Part shown: positions 17,249-25,088 of the stretch, in pieces
Layout: the number at the start of each line of letters is the position of its first letter
Numbering within the stretch: the stretch's first letter is position 1
From: Ga0077555 sp963741565
GTDB lineage: Bacteria > Pseudomonadota > Alphaproteobacteria > Rhizobiales > Hyphomicrobiaceae
Direction of reading: 5' to 3'
Length of the DNA stretch: 64,000 nucleotides
Assembly: GCA_963741565.1 (NCBI GenBank)
Contig: CAVUIK010000001.1
Span: 1-64,000, forward strand
Position numbers and translations under genes: made by a program
Notes under the pieces: model-generated
What the model saw: the letters and a program-made list of their open reading frames with translations, nothing else
The model's database searches: none
What the model was told of the DNA's origin: nothing

Positions 17249-18037
17249 ATGCGCTGGATCCGGTTTTCGGCCGCAGGCCGCACGGCCTATGGCCTTCTCG
17301 AAGGCGACCGCATCGTCGAAGTGAAAGGCGATCCGTTTGCAGGCTATGAGAGGACAGCGACGGTGCACGCGCTCGCAGCGGTTAAGATCGAGCTGCCCGT
17401 CGTGCCGCAAAACTTCTTCTGCGTCGGCCTCAACTATGCCCAGCACGTGTTGCTGGCCGCCAAGCGGCTCGGCATCGAGGCGAAGCTGCCCGAGCGCCCG
17501 GACGTCGGCTATCGCTCCAACAACGCGCTGCTTGCCCATGGACAGGACGTGATCATTCCTGCCGATGCCACGGAGAAAGTGCAGTACGAGGGCGAGCTGG
17601 TGGCGATCATTGGCAAACGTTGCAGGAATGTCAGCGAGGCCGACGCCTTGAAGCATGTGCTCGGCTATACGATCGGCAACGACGTCTCCGAGCGTACCTG
17701 GCAGAAGGCCGACCGCACGCTCTGGCGCGCCAAGAACACCGATACATTTAAGCCCATGGGGCCCTGGATTGAGACGGACGTCGATCTCGACAAGCTGGAG
17801 ACGATCGTTCGCGTCAACAGCGCTGAATCCGTGCGCTTCAAGACCAACGATATGATCCATGGCGTTGCGCTCTACATCTCGACGATCAGCCGCTACTGCA
17901 CGCTGGAAGCCGGCGACGTGCTCTGGATGGGGACGGATCTTTTCTCGCCAGATCTCAAGCACGGCGACGTGGTCGAGGTCGAGATCACGGGGATCGGGGT
18001 GCTGCGCAACCGGTTCGTGAAAGCGGCCCCCGCTTAA
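17249..18037 (+). CDS. Fumarylacetoacetate hydrolase family protein
   Basis: The 262-residue protein has the FAH core: 'NFFCVGLNYAQHV', the metal-binding 'YEGELVAIIGK' (Glu-x-Glu), 'GYTIGNDVSERTWQ' (Asp ligand) and 'KPMGPWI'. Family enzymes hydrolyse C-C bonds of acylpyruvates or act as oxaloacetate decarboxylases or hydratases with Mg2+ or Mn2+. ATG 17249 follows TGAGGAG. In related bacteria the gene before pgsA is often uvrC; here it is this enzyme. The exact substrate cannot be deduced. Confidence 0.88.
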   Translation: MRWIRFSAAGRTAYGLLEGDRIVEVKGDPFAGYERTATVHALAAVKIELPVVPQNFFCVGLNYAQHVLLAAKRLGIEAKLPERPDVGYRSNNALLAHGQDVIIPADATEKVQYEGELVAIIGKRCRNVSEADALKHVLGYTIGNDVSERTWQKADRTLWRAKNTDTFKPMGPWIETDVDLDKLETIVRVNSAESVRFKTNDMIHGVALYISTISRYCTLEAGDVLWMGTDLFSPDLKHGDVVEVEITGIGVLRNRFVKAAPA

Positions 18038-18089
18038 GCCACGGCCAGCCAGGCGTTTTCCGCCAAGCCATTGACGGGACATACCGATC

Positions 18090-18695
18090 GTGTACCAAGC
18101 GAGGATGGATCGTGCCGCGCCAAGACCGCTGCTGACAAGCCTGCCGAACCTGCTGACTTATGGGCGGATTCTGGCAGTGCCGGCGTTTGGCATCTGCTTT
18201 CTGCTGGTGAGGGACGACACCGGCCGCTGGCTGTCGCTGTTGATCTATGCGGCGGCCTGCCTGACGGACTGGCTCGACGGCTATCTGGCCCGCGCCTGGG
18301 ACCAGCAATCGACGCTGGGCCGCATGCTCGACCCAATCGCGGACAAACTTCTGGTGGGCACCGCACTCCTCGTGCTGGTCTGGGACAACACGATCGACAA
18401 CATTTCGATCTGGGCGGCCATCATCATCCTGTGCCGCGAGATCCTGGTGTCGGGCTTGCGCGAGTTCCTGGCCGAGCTGAACAAGATCGTGATCAAAGTC
18501 TCCAAGCTGGCCAAGTGGAAAACCACGCTGCAGATGATCGCGCTCGGCGTGCTGATTGCCGGGCCTGCGGGCGACAAGATTGTCCCGGGCGTGTGGGCGA
18601 TCGGCACAGTGTTGCTCTGGATCGCAGCGCTGCTGACGCTCTACACGGGCTACGATTATCTCAAAGCCGCCGTCGAGCATGCGATCGAACAGTAG
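18090..18695 (+). CDS. pgsA: CDP-diacylglycerol-glycerol-3-phosphate 3-phosphatidyltransferase
   Basis: The 201-residue membrane enzyme of phosphatidylglycerol synthesis. The CDP-alcohol phosphotransferase motif is complete: 'TDWLDGYLAR', then 'GRMLDPIADK' (D-x2-DG-x2-AR-x8-G-x3-D-x3-D). Four to six hydrophobic segments follow. The start is GTG 18090, with ATG 18105 as an alternative. It lies ahead of moaD and moaE on the same strand, a gene order common in alphaproteobacteria although the functions are unrelated. Confidence 0.95.
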   Translation: MYQARMDRAAPRPLLTSLPNLLTYGRILAVPAFGICFLLVRDDTGRWLSLLIYAAACLTDWLDGYLARAWDQQSTLGRMLDPIADKLLVGTALLVLVWDNTIDNISIWAAIIILCREILVSGLREFLAELNKIVIKVSKLAKWKTTLQMIALGVLIAGPAGDKIVPGVWAIGTVLLWIAALLTLYTGYDYLKAAVEHAIEQ

Positions 18696-18731
18696 GGCGG
18701 GCCGGTGAGCCCGGAGCCCGAGAGGCGTGAG

Positions 18732-18992
18732 ATGACGACCGTCAATATTCTCTATTTCGCCTGGGTGCGCGAGAAGATCGGAAAAGCCACCGAAACCGTC
18801 GAGCTGCCGCCTGATGTGGCGACCGTCGCCGATCTCGTTCAGTGGCTGGTCGCGCGCGGGCCCGAATATGCCGAGGCGTTTGCCAGGCCCGAGGTCGTGC
18901 GCGCGGCGATCAATCAGACCCATGTGAAGTCGGAAGCGCGGCTCGCCGGCGCGCGCGAGATTGCATTTTTTCCGCCGGTGACGGGAGGCTAG
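18732..18992 (+). CDS. moaD: Molybdopterin synthase small subunit
   Basis: The 86-residue ubiquitin-like protein ends in Gly-Gly ('FFPPVTGG'), the site adenylated and thiocarboxylated so it can donate sulfur to precursor Z. It has the usual 'ILYFAWVREKIG' start and 'AINQ' strand. It pairs with MoaE, four bases downstream. Molybdopterin is needed by the formate dehydrogenase at 31.5 kb. Confidence 0.95.
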   Translation: MTTVNILYFAWVREKIGKATETVELPPDVATVADLVQWLVARGPEYAEAFARPEVVRAAINQTHVKSEARLAGAREIAFFPPVTGG

Positions 18993-18996
18993 CGTC

Positions 18997-19479
18997 ATGG
19001 CCGTTCGCGTGCAGCTCGAGGATTTCGACGTGGCGGCCGAGGTGCGCCGGCTGACCGCGGGGCGTACCGACATCGGCGCCATCGTTACCTTTACGGGAAC
19101 TGTGCGCGGCGCGGCGAAGGGCCATCCGATTGCCTCGATGACGCTCGAGCATTATCCGGGGATGACCGAGGCCGAGTTGGCGCGCGTCGAGGCCGAGGCT
19201 GTCGCGCGCTGGCCGCTTGATGCGACGGCGATCGTCCACCGGATCGGTGAGCTGAAGCCCGGCGACAACATCGTGCTGGTGGTCACCACGTCGCGGCACC
19301 GGCACGCGGCCTTCGAGGCGGCTGAGTTTTTGATGGATTTCCTGAAGACCCGCGCGCCGTTCTGGAAGAAGGAAACCGGCGCTGACGGCGCCGGCCAGTG
19401 GGTCGACGCGCGCGAGGCCGACGACGCGGCACTCACGCGCTGGGGGCCGACACTTGGCGAGCCGAGGGCTGCTGAGTAG
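18997..19479 (+). CDS. moaE: Molybdopterin synthase catalytic subunit
   Basis: The 160-residue protein has 'GAIVTFTGTVR', 'LEHYPGMTEAEL', 'IVHRIGELKPGDNIVLV', 'SRHRHAAFEAAEFLMDFLK' and the active-site element 'APFWKKE' (Lys-Lys). It forms a heterotetramer with MoaD and inserts the dithiolene sulfurs of molybdopterin. It begins four bases after moaD, so the pair is coupled. Confidence 0.95.
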   Translation: MAVRVQLEDFDVAAEVRRLTAGRTDIGAIVTFTGTVRGAAKGHPIASMTLEHYPGMTEAELARVEAEAVARWPLDATAIVHRIGELKPGDNIVLVVTTSRHRHAAFEAAEFLMDFLKTRAPFWKKETGADGAGQWVDAREADDAALTRWGPTLGEPRAAE

Positions 19480-19500
19480 GCGTCGGCGCCAATCAGTGCG

Positions 19501-20148
19501 TTAGCCGGCCGGTAGCCAGCGATAGCGGCCGGTGACCTTGTAGGTCTCGAGGATGTCCTCGGTGCGTGTGCCGGCGCCGACGTTGTGGATCACCATGCGT
19601 CTCGGGCGGTCAGTGGTCATCGTATCGCTGACGATGCCGATATGGGGGAGACCCGACTGCCGGCTGCCTGGCGCCACGAGTTCCTGTGTGACGATATCAC
19701 CCGGTTGCCATTCGGCGCCGTTGGTCGGCCTCGACAGCTCCGCGCCTTTGCGTGCGAAGAAGACGCGCAGGTTTACGACACGGCGATGGTCGATGTTCGT
19801 GTCGGGCGCCTTGAGACCCCAACGCGTAGGATAGCGCGCAAAGTTCTCTCGCATGTCGGCATGCACCAGGGCTTGCAAGTCGAGATTGAAGGCGTCGCGA
19901 TAGGCGCGCACGATGACGTCGGTGCACACCCCCCGGTCGCTCGCCACATCGCCGCGCGGAAAGGCGAGACGAACGTAGGCCGGATCGTAAAGAGTGGTGA
20001 CTCCGATCTGCGCTGTTGCTGCTGCGGTCAAGGCCGCTGCGCGCGCCGTATCGGCGATCAATCCTTGCGCGGGCTGCGCCACTCCCGGGAATCGACCGGC
20101 AATCAGAACCAAGCCAGCGCCAAGTATCGTTCGTCTGTCGAGCGTCAT
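19501..20148 (-). CDS. DUF1287 secreted protein (YijF-like)
   Basis: The 215-residue protein has a Tat-like or Sec N-terminus ('MTLDRRTILGAGLVLIAG'). The domain shows 'TTLYDPAYVRLAFPRGDVA', 'DRGVCTDVIVRAYRDAFNLD' and 'LVHADMRENFARYPTRWGL', the conserved signature of DUF1287. The fold resembles NlpC/P60-like cysteine peptidases with a Cys-His pair, so a role in periplasmic or cell-wall turnover is possible but not shown. It converges with moaE. Confidence 0.8.
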   Translation of the reverse strand: MTLDRRTILGAGLVLIAGRFPGVAQPAQGLIADTARAAALTAAATAQIGVTTLYDPAYVRLAFPRGDVASDRGVCTDVIVRAYRDAFNLDLQALVHADMRENFARYPTRWGLKAPDTNIDHRRVVNLRVFFARKGAELSRPTNGAEWQPGDIVTQELVAPGSRQSGLPHIGIVSDTMTTDRPRRMVIHNVGAGTRTEDILETYKVTGRYRWLPAG

Positions 20149-20175
20149 GCGGGGTGGCCATCCATTGCGTCAGAC

Positions 20176-20211
20176 GAAAAACGGCCGCGCAGGTGTTTGC
20201 CCGCGAGGCCG
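20176..20211 (-). terminator. Intrinsic terminator of the oxalate/formate operon
   Basis: On the minus strand CGGCC-T-CGCGGG pairs with CCTGCG-C-GGCCG around CAAACA, followed directly by GTTTTTC. It lies about 30 bases after the stop of the formate-THF ligase fusion and fits a rho-independent terminator. Confidence 0.75.
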
Positions 20212-20240
20212 GAACGATCGTCGCAAAATTGTGGCAGTTA

Positions 20241-22889
20241 TCAGAACAGCCCGTCGATCTGGCCCTTCTCGTTGAACTTGATGAACTCGGCCGACGGCGC
20301 CTTGGGGAGGCCCGGCATCGTCATGATCTCTCCGCAGATCGCGACGATGAAGCCCGCGCCCGCCGAGAGGCGCACTTCGCGCACTGGGATCGTGAAGCCC
20401 GTTGGCGCGCCGCGCTGGTTCGGATCGGTCGAGAAGGTGTACTGCGTCTTGGCGATGCACACGGGCAACTTGCCATAGCCCATGTCCTCCCAGGTCTTGA
20501 GCTGGTCGCGGATCGCCTTGTCGGCGACGACGCCGTCGGCGCGGTAGATTTTCTTGGCGATCGTTTCGATCTTCTGGAAGAGCGGCATCTCGTCGGGATA
20601 GATTGGCGCGAACTTGGAGGTACCGCTGTCCGCGATCTCGGCGACGCGCTTGGCCATCGCCGCGATGCCCTTGCCGCCTTCCGCCCAATGCCTGTTCAAG
20701 AAGCACTCGGAGCCCAGCGACTTGACGTAATCCATCACCACGGCAACCTCGGCATCCGTATCCGAAATGAAGTGATTGATGCCGACGACAGCGGGAACGC
20801 CGAACGACTTCACGTTCTCGATGTGGCGGCCGAGGTTGGCGAGGCCCTTCTTGACGGCCTCGATGTTTTCCTTGCCCAAATCCTCTTTCTTGACGCCGCC
20901 GTTCATCTTGATCGCACGGATGGTCGCGACGATGACGGCTGCGGCCGGGTTCAGGCCGGCTTTGCGGCACTTGATATCGAAAAACTTCTCGGCCCCGAGG
21001 TCGGCGCCGAAGCCCGCCTCGGTCACCACGTAGTCGGCGAGCTTGAGTGCCGTCTTCGTTGCAACCACCGAGTTGCAGCCGTGGGCAATGTTGGCGAACG
21101 GTCCGCCGTGGATCAGTGCCGGGCTGTTTTCCAGCGTCTGAACGAGGTTCGGTTGCATCGCTTGGGCGAGCAGCACGGTCATGGCGCCGTCGGCCTTGAT
21201 GTCGCGGGCGAAGACGGGTGTGCGATCGCGGCGATAGCCGATGATGATATCGCCGAGGCGCTTCTCCAGATCCTTGAGGTCGTTGGCGAGGCACAGGATC
21301 GCCATCACTTCCGAAGCGACCGTGATGTCGAAGCCGGACTCGCGCGGGAACCCGTTGGCCACGCCGCCGAGCGAGATGACATTCTCGCGCAGCGCCCGGT
21401 CGTTCATGTCCATCACGCGGCGCCAGACGACGCGGCGGGTGTCGATATTGAGCGCATTGCCCCAGTAGATGTGGTTGTCGATCATGGCCGCGAGCAGGTT
21501 GTGCGCCGAGGTGATCGCGTGGAAGTCGCCGGTGAAGTGAAGGTTGATATCCTCCATCGGCACCACCTGGGCGTAGCCGCCGCCGGCAGCTCCACCCTTG
21601 ACACCGAAGCAGGGTCCGAGCGAGGGCTCGCGCAAGCAGATCGCGGCCTTCTTGCCGATGTGATTGAGGCCGTCGCCGAGGCCGACCGTGGTGGTGGTCT
21701 TGCCTTCGCCGGCCGGCGTCGGGTTGATCGCGGTGACCAGGATCAGCTTGCCGTCCTTCTTGGCGGCGAGCGACTTGATGAACTCAGCCGAGATCTTCGC
21801 CTTGTCATGGCCGAAGGGCAGCAGATGCTCGGTCGGAATGCCGAGTTTCGCGCCGATCTCCTGGATCAGCTTCTTCTTGGCGTCGCGGGCAATCTCGATG
21901 TCGGATCTGACCACGGGTTTTCCTCCAGCTGATTTTTTCTCGGGTTCGGCTGATTTCGGGGCAGGTGGATCGAAGGCGGCGCCGACGAGGATGTCGGCCG
22001 ACTTCGCCCATTCGGCAGCAGCGATCTTCTGGCCCCCGGCTGCACGGACACGCTTGACGAGGATGCGGCCGCCATTGGCCGCAACGGTCATGCCGTCGGC
22101 GGTGATCGAAATGACCTCGCCGGGGATGCCGTCGCCCGCCACCTTGGCACTGTCGTAGATGTCGATCTTCTGGCCTTTGATCGTGCTCCAGGCGCCGGGT
22201 GCCGGGTTGGCGGCGCGGATGGTGTTGTAAACCTCGGCGGCGGGCTTCGACCAGTCGATCTCGGTCAGCTCCTTCTTGTACCAGCTCTCGTAAGACCCTT
22301 TCTTCGGATCGGCCTTGAGGCCTTGGTCGATCTTCGGCGCTTTGCCCGCCTTCACGAGATCGAGGCTTTCCATCATGGCGTCGACGCCAAGCGGGAACAG
22401 CTTCTTGAAATACACGTCACCGAGCGTCTCGTCGGGCCCGATGTCGACTGTCTTCTGCAGTAGGATCGGGCCTTCATCGAGCCCTTCGTCTGGCCAGAAG
22501 ATCGTGAGGCCGGTTTTCGTCTTGCCCATCGCGATCGGCCAGTTGATCGAGGAGGGACCGCGGTGATCGGGCAGCAGCGAGGGGTGATACTGGAAGGTGC
22601 CGAGCTTCGGTGCGTCGAGCACCGGTTGCGGCACGAACAGCAGCACATAGGCCATCACGCAGATGTCGGCGTTGAAGCTCCTCATGAGCTCCAGCGCCTC
22701 CGGCGTCTTCCAACTCTTCGGCTGGTGGACGGGCAGACCCTTTTCGCGTGCGAAGACCTTGAGCGGATCCTCGGGACGCCCCGCCTTGTCCGGTGCGCAG
22801 CAGACTGCGACGATGTTCTCGCCGCGTGCGAGCAGCTTCTCGAGGACGGCTTTTCCGAAAGCGTCCTGGCCGTGAACGACGATACGCAT
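20241..22889 (-). CDS. Fusion: 10-formyl-THF hydrolase-like domain + formate-tetrahydrofolate ligase
   Basis: The 882-residue protein starts at ATG 22889 after AGGAGG. Residues 1-305 match the N-terminal hydrolase domain of 10-formyl-THF dehydrogenase: 'YHPSLLPDHRG' (His102), 'FWPDEGLDEGPILLQ' (Asp138) and a C-terminal formyltransferase subdomain. A Pro/Lys/Ala linker (about 308-326) leads to complete formate-THF ligase (328-882) with the P-loop 'PTPAGEGKTTT' and 'REPSLGPCFGVKGGAAGGGY'. The first half would release formate from, or transfer formyl of, 10-formyl-THF; the second makes 10-formyl-THF from formate, THF and ATP. It is the last gene of the oxalate operon and cytoplasmic. The two activities oppose each other, so control or channeling between domains is likely; that is inference. 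Confidence 0.9.
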   Translation of the reverse strand: MRIVVHGQDAFGKAVLEKLLARGENIVAVCCAPDKAGRPEDPLKVFAREKGLPVHQPKSWKTPEALELMRSFNADICVMAYVLLFVPQPVLDAPKLGTFQYHPSLLPDHRGPSSINWPIAMGKTKTGLTIFWPDEGLDEGPILLQKTVDIGPDETLGDVYFKKLFPLGVDAMMESLDLVKAGKAPKIDQGLKADPKKGSYESWYKKELTEIDWSKPAAEVYNTIRAANPAPGAWSTIKGQKIDIYDSAKVAGDGIPGEVISITADGMTVAANGGRILVKRVRAAGGQKIAAAEWAKSADILVGAAFDPPAPKSAEPEKKSAGGKPVVRSDIEIARDAKKKLIQEIGAKLGIPTEHLLPFGHDKAKISAEFIKSLAAKKDGKLILVTAINPTPAGEGKTTTTVGLGDGLNHIGKKAAICLREPSLGPCFGVKGGAAGGGYAQVVPMEDINLHFTGDFHAITSAHNLLAAMIDNHIYWGNALNIDTRRVVWRRVMDMNDRALRENVISLGGVANGFPRESGFDITVASEVMAILCLANDLKDLEKRLGDIIIGYRRDRTPVFARDIKADGAMTVLLAQAMQPNLVQTLENSPALIHGGPFANIAHGCNSVVATKTALKLADYVVTEAGFGADLGAEKFFDIKCRKAGLNPAAAVIVATIRAIKMNGGVKKEDLGKENIEAVKKGLANLGRHIENVKSFGVPAVVGINHFISDTDAEVAVVMDYVKSLGSECFLNRHWAEGGKGIAAMAKRVAEIADSGTSKFAPIYPDEMPLFQKIETIAKKIYRADGVVADKAIRDQLKTWEDMGYGKLPVCIAKTQYTFSTDPNQRGAPTGFTIPVREVRLSAGAGFIVAICGEIMTMPGLPKAPSAEFIKFNEKGQIDGLF

Positions 22890-22918
22890 GTGTTTCCTCC
22901 TGAATGGAGGCGCGCCTT

Positions 22919-22982
22919 CTCCCCTCCCCCTCCGTCGTGCTGAAAGCGCGCCTTCAGCACGACAAGGGGTTGGGGGTGGGGG
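22919..22982. repeat. Palindromic intergenic element between frc and the fusion gene
   Basis: GTCGTGCTGA (22934-22943) and TCAGCACGAC (22954-22963) are perfect 10-base inverted arms around AAGCGCGCCT. They are flanked by a C-rich run on the left and a G-rich run on the right that can extend the pairing imperfectly. It resembles a dispersed REP-type element; no second copy was noticed in this window. Confidence 0.5.
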
Positions 22983-23127
22983 GATCGACCAGGAACCAAG
23001 TCCGGCGGGCTTGCGTTCTGGATTTTCACCCCACACCAAACCCCTCTCCGTCAAGGAAAGGGGAACAAGGGTAAAGCATGCCTCTTTGATTGTTAGATTT
23101 TATGGGCTGATGAGTTCTTGGTCGAGA

Positions 23128-24408
23128 TTACTCCGCGGCGGCTTTCTTGGGTGGCGGCTCGGTCGCGCCGGACGCCTTGATGGCTTCGATTTCGGCTGGC
23201 GAGTATTTCAGCACGCTTGCCAGGATCTCGGTGGTGTGCTCCCCGAGCAGCGGCGACCGCTGCACCTCGGTCGGGCTCGCCGACAGCTTAATCGGGTTGC
23301 CGACTGAGAGATACTTGCCGCGCGTGGGATGATCGACCTCGACGACGGTTCCGGTCGCCCGCAGCGACGGGTCCTGCGCCAGTTCCTTCATCGACAGGAT
23401 CGGCCCGCAGGGGATGTCGAACTCGTTCAAGATCTCCATCGCTTCGAACTTGGTCTTGGTCATTGTCCATTGCTCGATGCGCGCGAAAATGGCGTTGAGC
23501 TTCGGCAGCCGGGCCTTCGGCGTCGCATACTCGGGATCGGTCTTCCAGCCGGGTTCGCCGATGACGTCGCATATCGGCTCCCAGACCGGCGCCTGCGTGA
23601 TGAAATAGATGTAGGCGTTGGGGTCGGTCTCGGCGCCCTTGCATTTCAGGATGCGGCCGGGCTGGCCACCGCCGGAGTCGTTGCCGGCGCGCGGCACCGC
23701 GTCGCCGAAGGGCACGCCTTCGCCGTACTGGCTGTACTCGGTGAGCGGCCCGTGCGCCAGCCGCTGCTGATCGCGCAGCTTGACGCGGGCGAGGTTCAAG
23801 ACGCCGTCCTGCATGGCGCAGGTGACGCGTTGCCCGACGCCGGTACGGGTCCGCTGGAAGAGCGCGGTGACGATGCCGAGCGCCAGATGCAACCCGGTAC
23901 CGCTGTCGCCGATCTGCGCGCCGGTGACGAGCGGCGGGCCGTCTCGGAAACCGGTCGTCGAGGCTGACCCGCCGGTACACTGGGCGACATTCTCGTAGAC
24001 CTTGCAGTCCTCATAAGGTCCCGGACCGAAGCCTTTGACCGAGGCGACGATCATCGTCGGGTTGAGCGCCTGGATGCGCTCCCAGGTGAAGCCCATGCGA
24101 TCGAGCACGCCGGGGCCGAAATTCTCGACCAGCACATCGCATGAGATGATGAGCCGCTCGAGCACCTCCTTGCCGGTCTTGTTCTTTGTGTCGAGCGTGA
24201 TCGAGCGCTTGTTGTGGTTCAGCATCGTGAAATAGAGGCTGTCCACCTTGGGGATGTCCTGCAGCTGGCCGCGCGTGATGTCGCCGGTGCCGGGGCGCTC
24301 GACCTTGATCACGTCGGCGCCGAACCAGGCGAGGAGCTGGGTACATGTCGGTCCCGACTGCACATGCGTGAAGTCGAGAATGCGGACACCTTTCAGGGCT
24401 TGGGTCAT
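23128..24408 (-). CDS. frc: Formyl-CoA:oxalate CoA-transferase
   Basis: The 426-residue class III CoA transferase is close in length and sequence to Oxalobacter formigenes Frc. It has 'VRILDFTHVQSGPTCTQLLA' (conserved Gln17), 'HNKRSITLD', 'ENFGPGVLDRMGFTWERIQ', the catalytic Asp168 in 'GAQIGDSGTGLH', the glycine loop 'GNDSGGGQPGRILKCKG' and 'FDIPCGPILSMKELAQDPSL'. It moves CoA from formyl-CoA to oxalate, yielding oxalyl-CoA and formate, and so cycles with oxalyl-CoA decarboxylase. It has an Ala/Lys-rich C-terminal tail. It is in the gntR-oxc-paiB-frc operon. Confidence 0.95.
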   Translation of the reverse strand: MTQALKGVRILDFTHVQSGPTCTQLLAWFGADVIKVERPGTGDITRGQLQDIPKVDSLYFTMLNHNKRSITLDTKNKTGKEVLERLIISCDVLVENFGPGVLDRMGFTWERIQALNPTMIVASVKGFGPGPYEDCKVYENVAQCTGGSASTTGFRDGPPLVTGAQIGDSGTGLHLALGIVTALFQRTRTGVGQRVTCAMQDGVLNLARVKLRDQQRLAHGPLTEYSQYGEGVPFGDAVPRAGNDSGGGQPGRILKCKGAETDPNAYIYFITQAPVWEPICDVIGEPGWKTDPEYATPKARLPKLNAIFARIEQWTMTKTKFEAMEILNEFDIPCGPILSMKELAQDPSLRATGTVVEVDHPTRGKYLSVGNPIKLSASPTEVQRSPLLGEHTTEILASVLKYSPAEIEAIKASGATEPPPKKAAAE

Positions 24409-24443
24409 GTGTGTTTTGCCTGCCTTCTATGATCGGATTAAAA

Positions 24444-25088
24444 TCAGGAATTGATCTTGCCGTAGTCGGCGACGAGGTCCGCCATCGCGGTGTGCGCCGC
24501 GCCACCTTCGAGGAAGCCCGCGTGCACGCCTCGGCGGTCGGCTTCGGGACGGTTCTGGCTGACCTTCCACTTGCCCTCGATGGCTGTGACAGGGATCTCG
24601 ATGCCGACAATCGCTTTCTTGAGCATGGTGATGAAATCGTCGGGCGCGTCGGAAATCTCCCACGGTACAGCGCGAGGCGCTTCATGTTTGCGCGTCAGCG
24701 TCTCGAGGTGCGCCTGCAGCCAAGCCGCGTCCTCGATGGCGCGCGCGGTGCCGCGCACCTGCACGATCACGTAGTTCCACGTCGGCACCACTTTCGCCGT
24801 CGCACTCTTGCTCGGATACCACGATGGCGTCACGTAGGCCTGCGGACCTTGGAACACGATCAGGCACTCGCAACCTTCGCCCGAGAATTCCTTCCATTGC
24901 GGATTGGCCCGCGCAAGATGTGCCCTGAGCGTGCCTTTTTCTCCCGTCGTTGCGTCGAGCGCGAACGGCACGGCGTTTGCCGTCAGTCCGCCGCTGCCGG
25001 CCGAGATCAACAGCCCGAACGGATGTTCTGTGATCAGTCGATGCTGAACGTCCAGCCGGTCCTCGCGGTGATGGGCGGGTTGATACAT
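24444..25088 (-). CDS. FMN-binding negative transcriptional regulator, PaiB-like
   Basis: The 214-residue protein opens 'MYQPAHHREDRLDVQHRLI', the typical PaiB start, with the split-barrel flavin fold and 'YVTPSWYPSK' and 'VPTWNYVIVQVRG', both family signatures. PaiB proteins are described as regulators of sporulation and degradative enzymes or as flavin/haem-binding proteins; the biochemical role is unsettled. The start overlaps the oxc stop (ATGA), so it is firmly part of the oxalate operon. Its job there is unknown. Confidence 0.85.
   Translation of the reverse strand: MYQPAHHREDRLDVQHRLITEHPFGLLISAGSGGLTANAVPFALDATTGEKGTLRAHLARANPQWKEFSGEGCECLIVFQGPQAYVTPSWYPSKSATAKVVPTWNYVIVQVRGTARAIEDAAWLQAHLETLTRKHEAPRAVPWEISDAPDDFITMLKKAIVGIEIPVTAIEGKWKVSQNRPEADRRGVHAGFLEGGAAHTAMADLVADYGKINS

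Noticed and set aside
20016..21932. Long plus-strand open frame opposite the formate-THF ligase fusion
   Set aside because: The product has no recognisable motif and mirrors the strong codon bias of the minus-strand gene.
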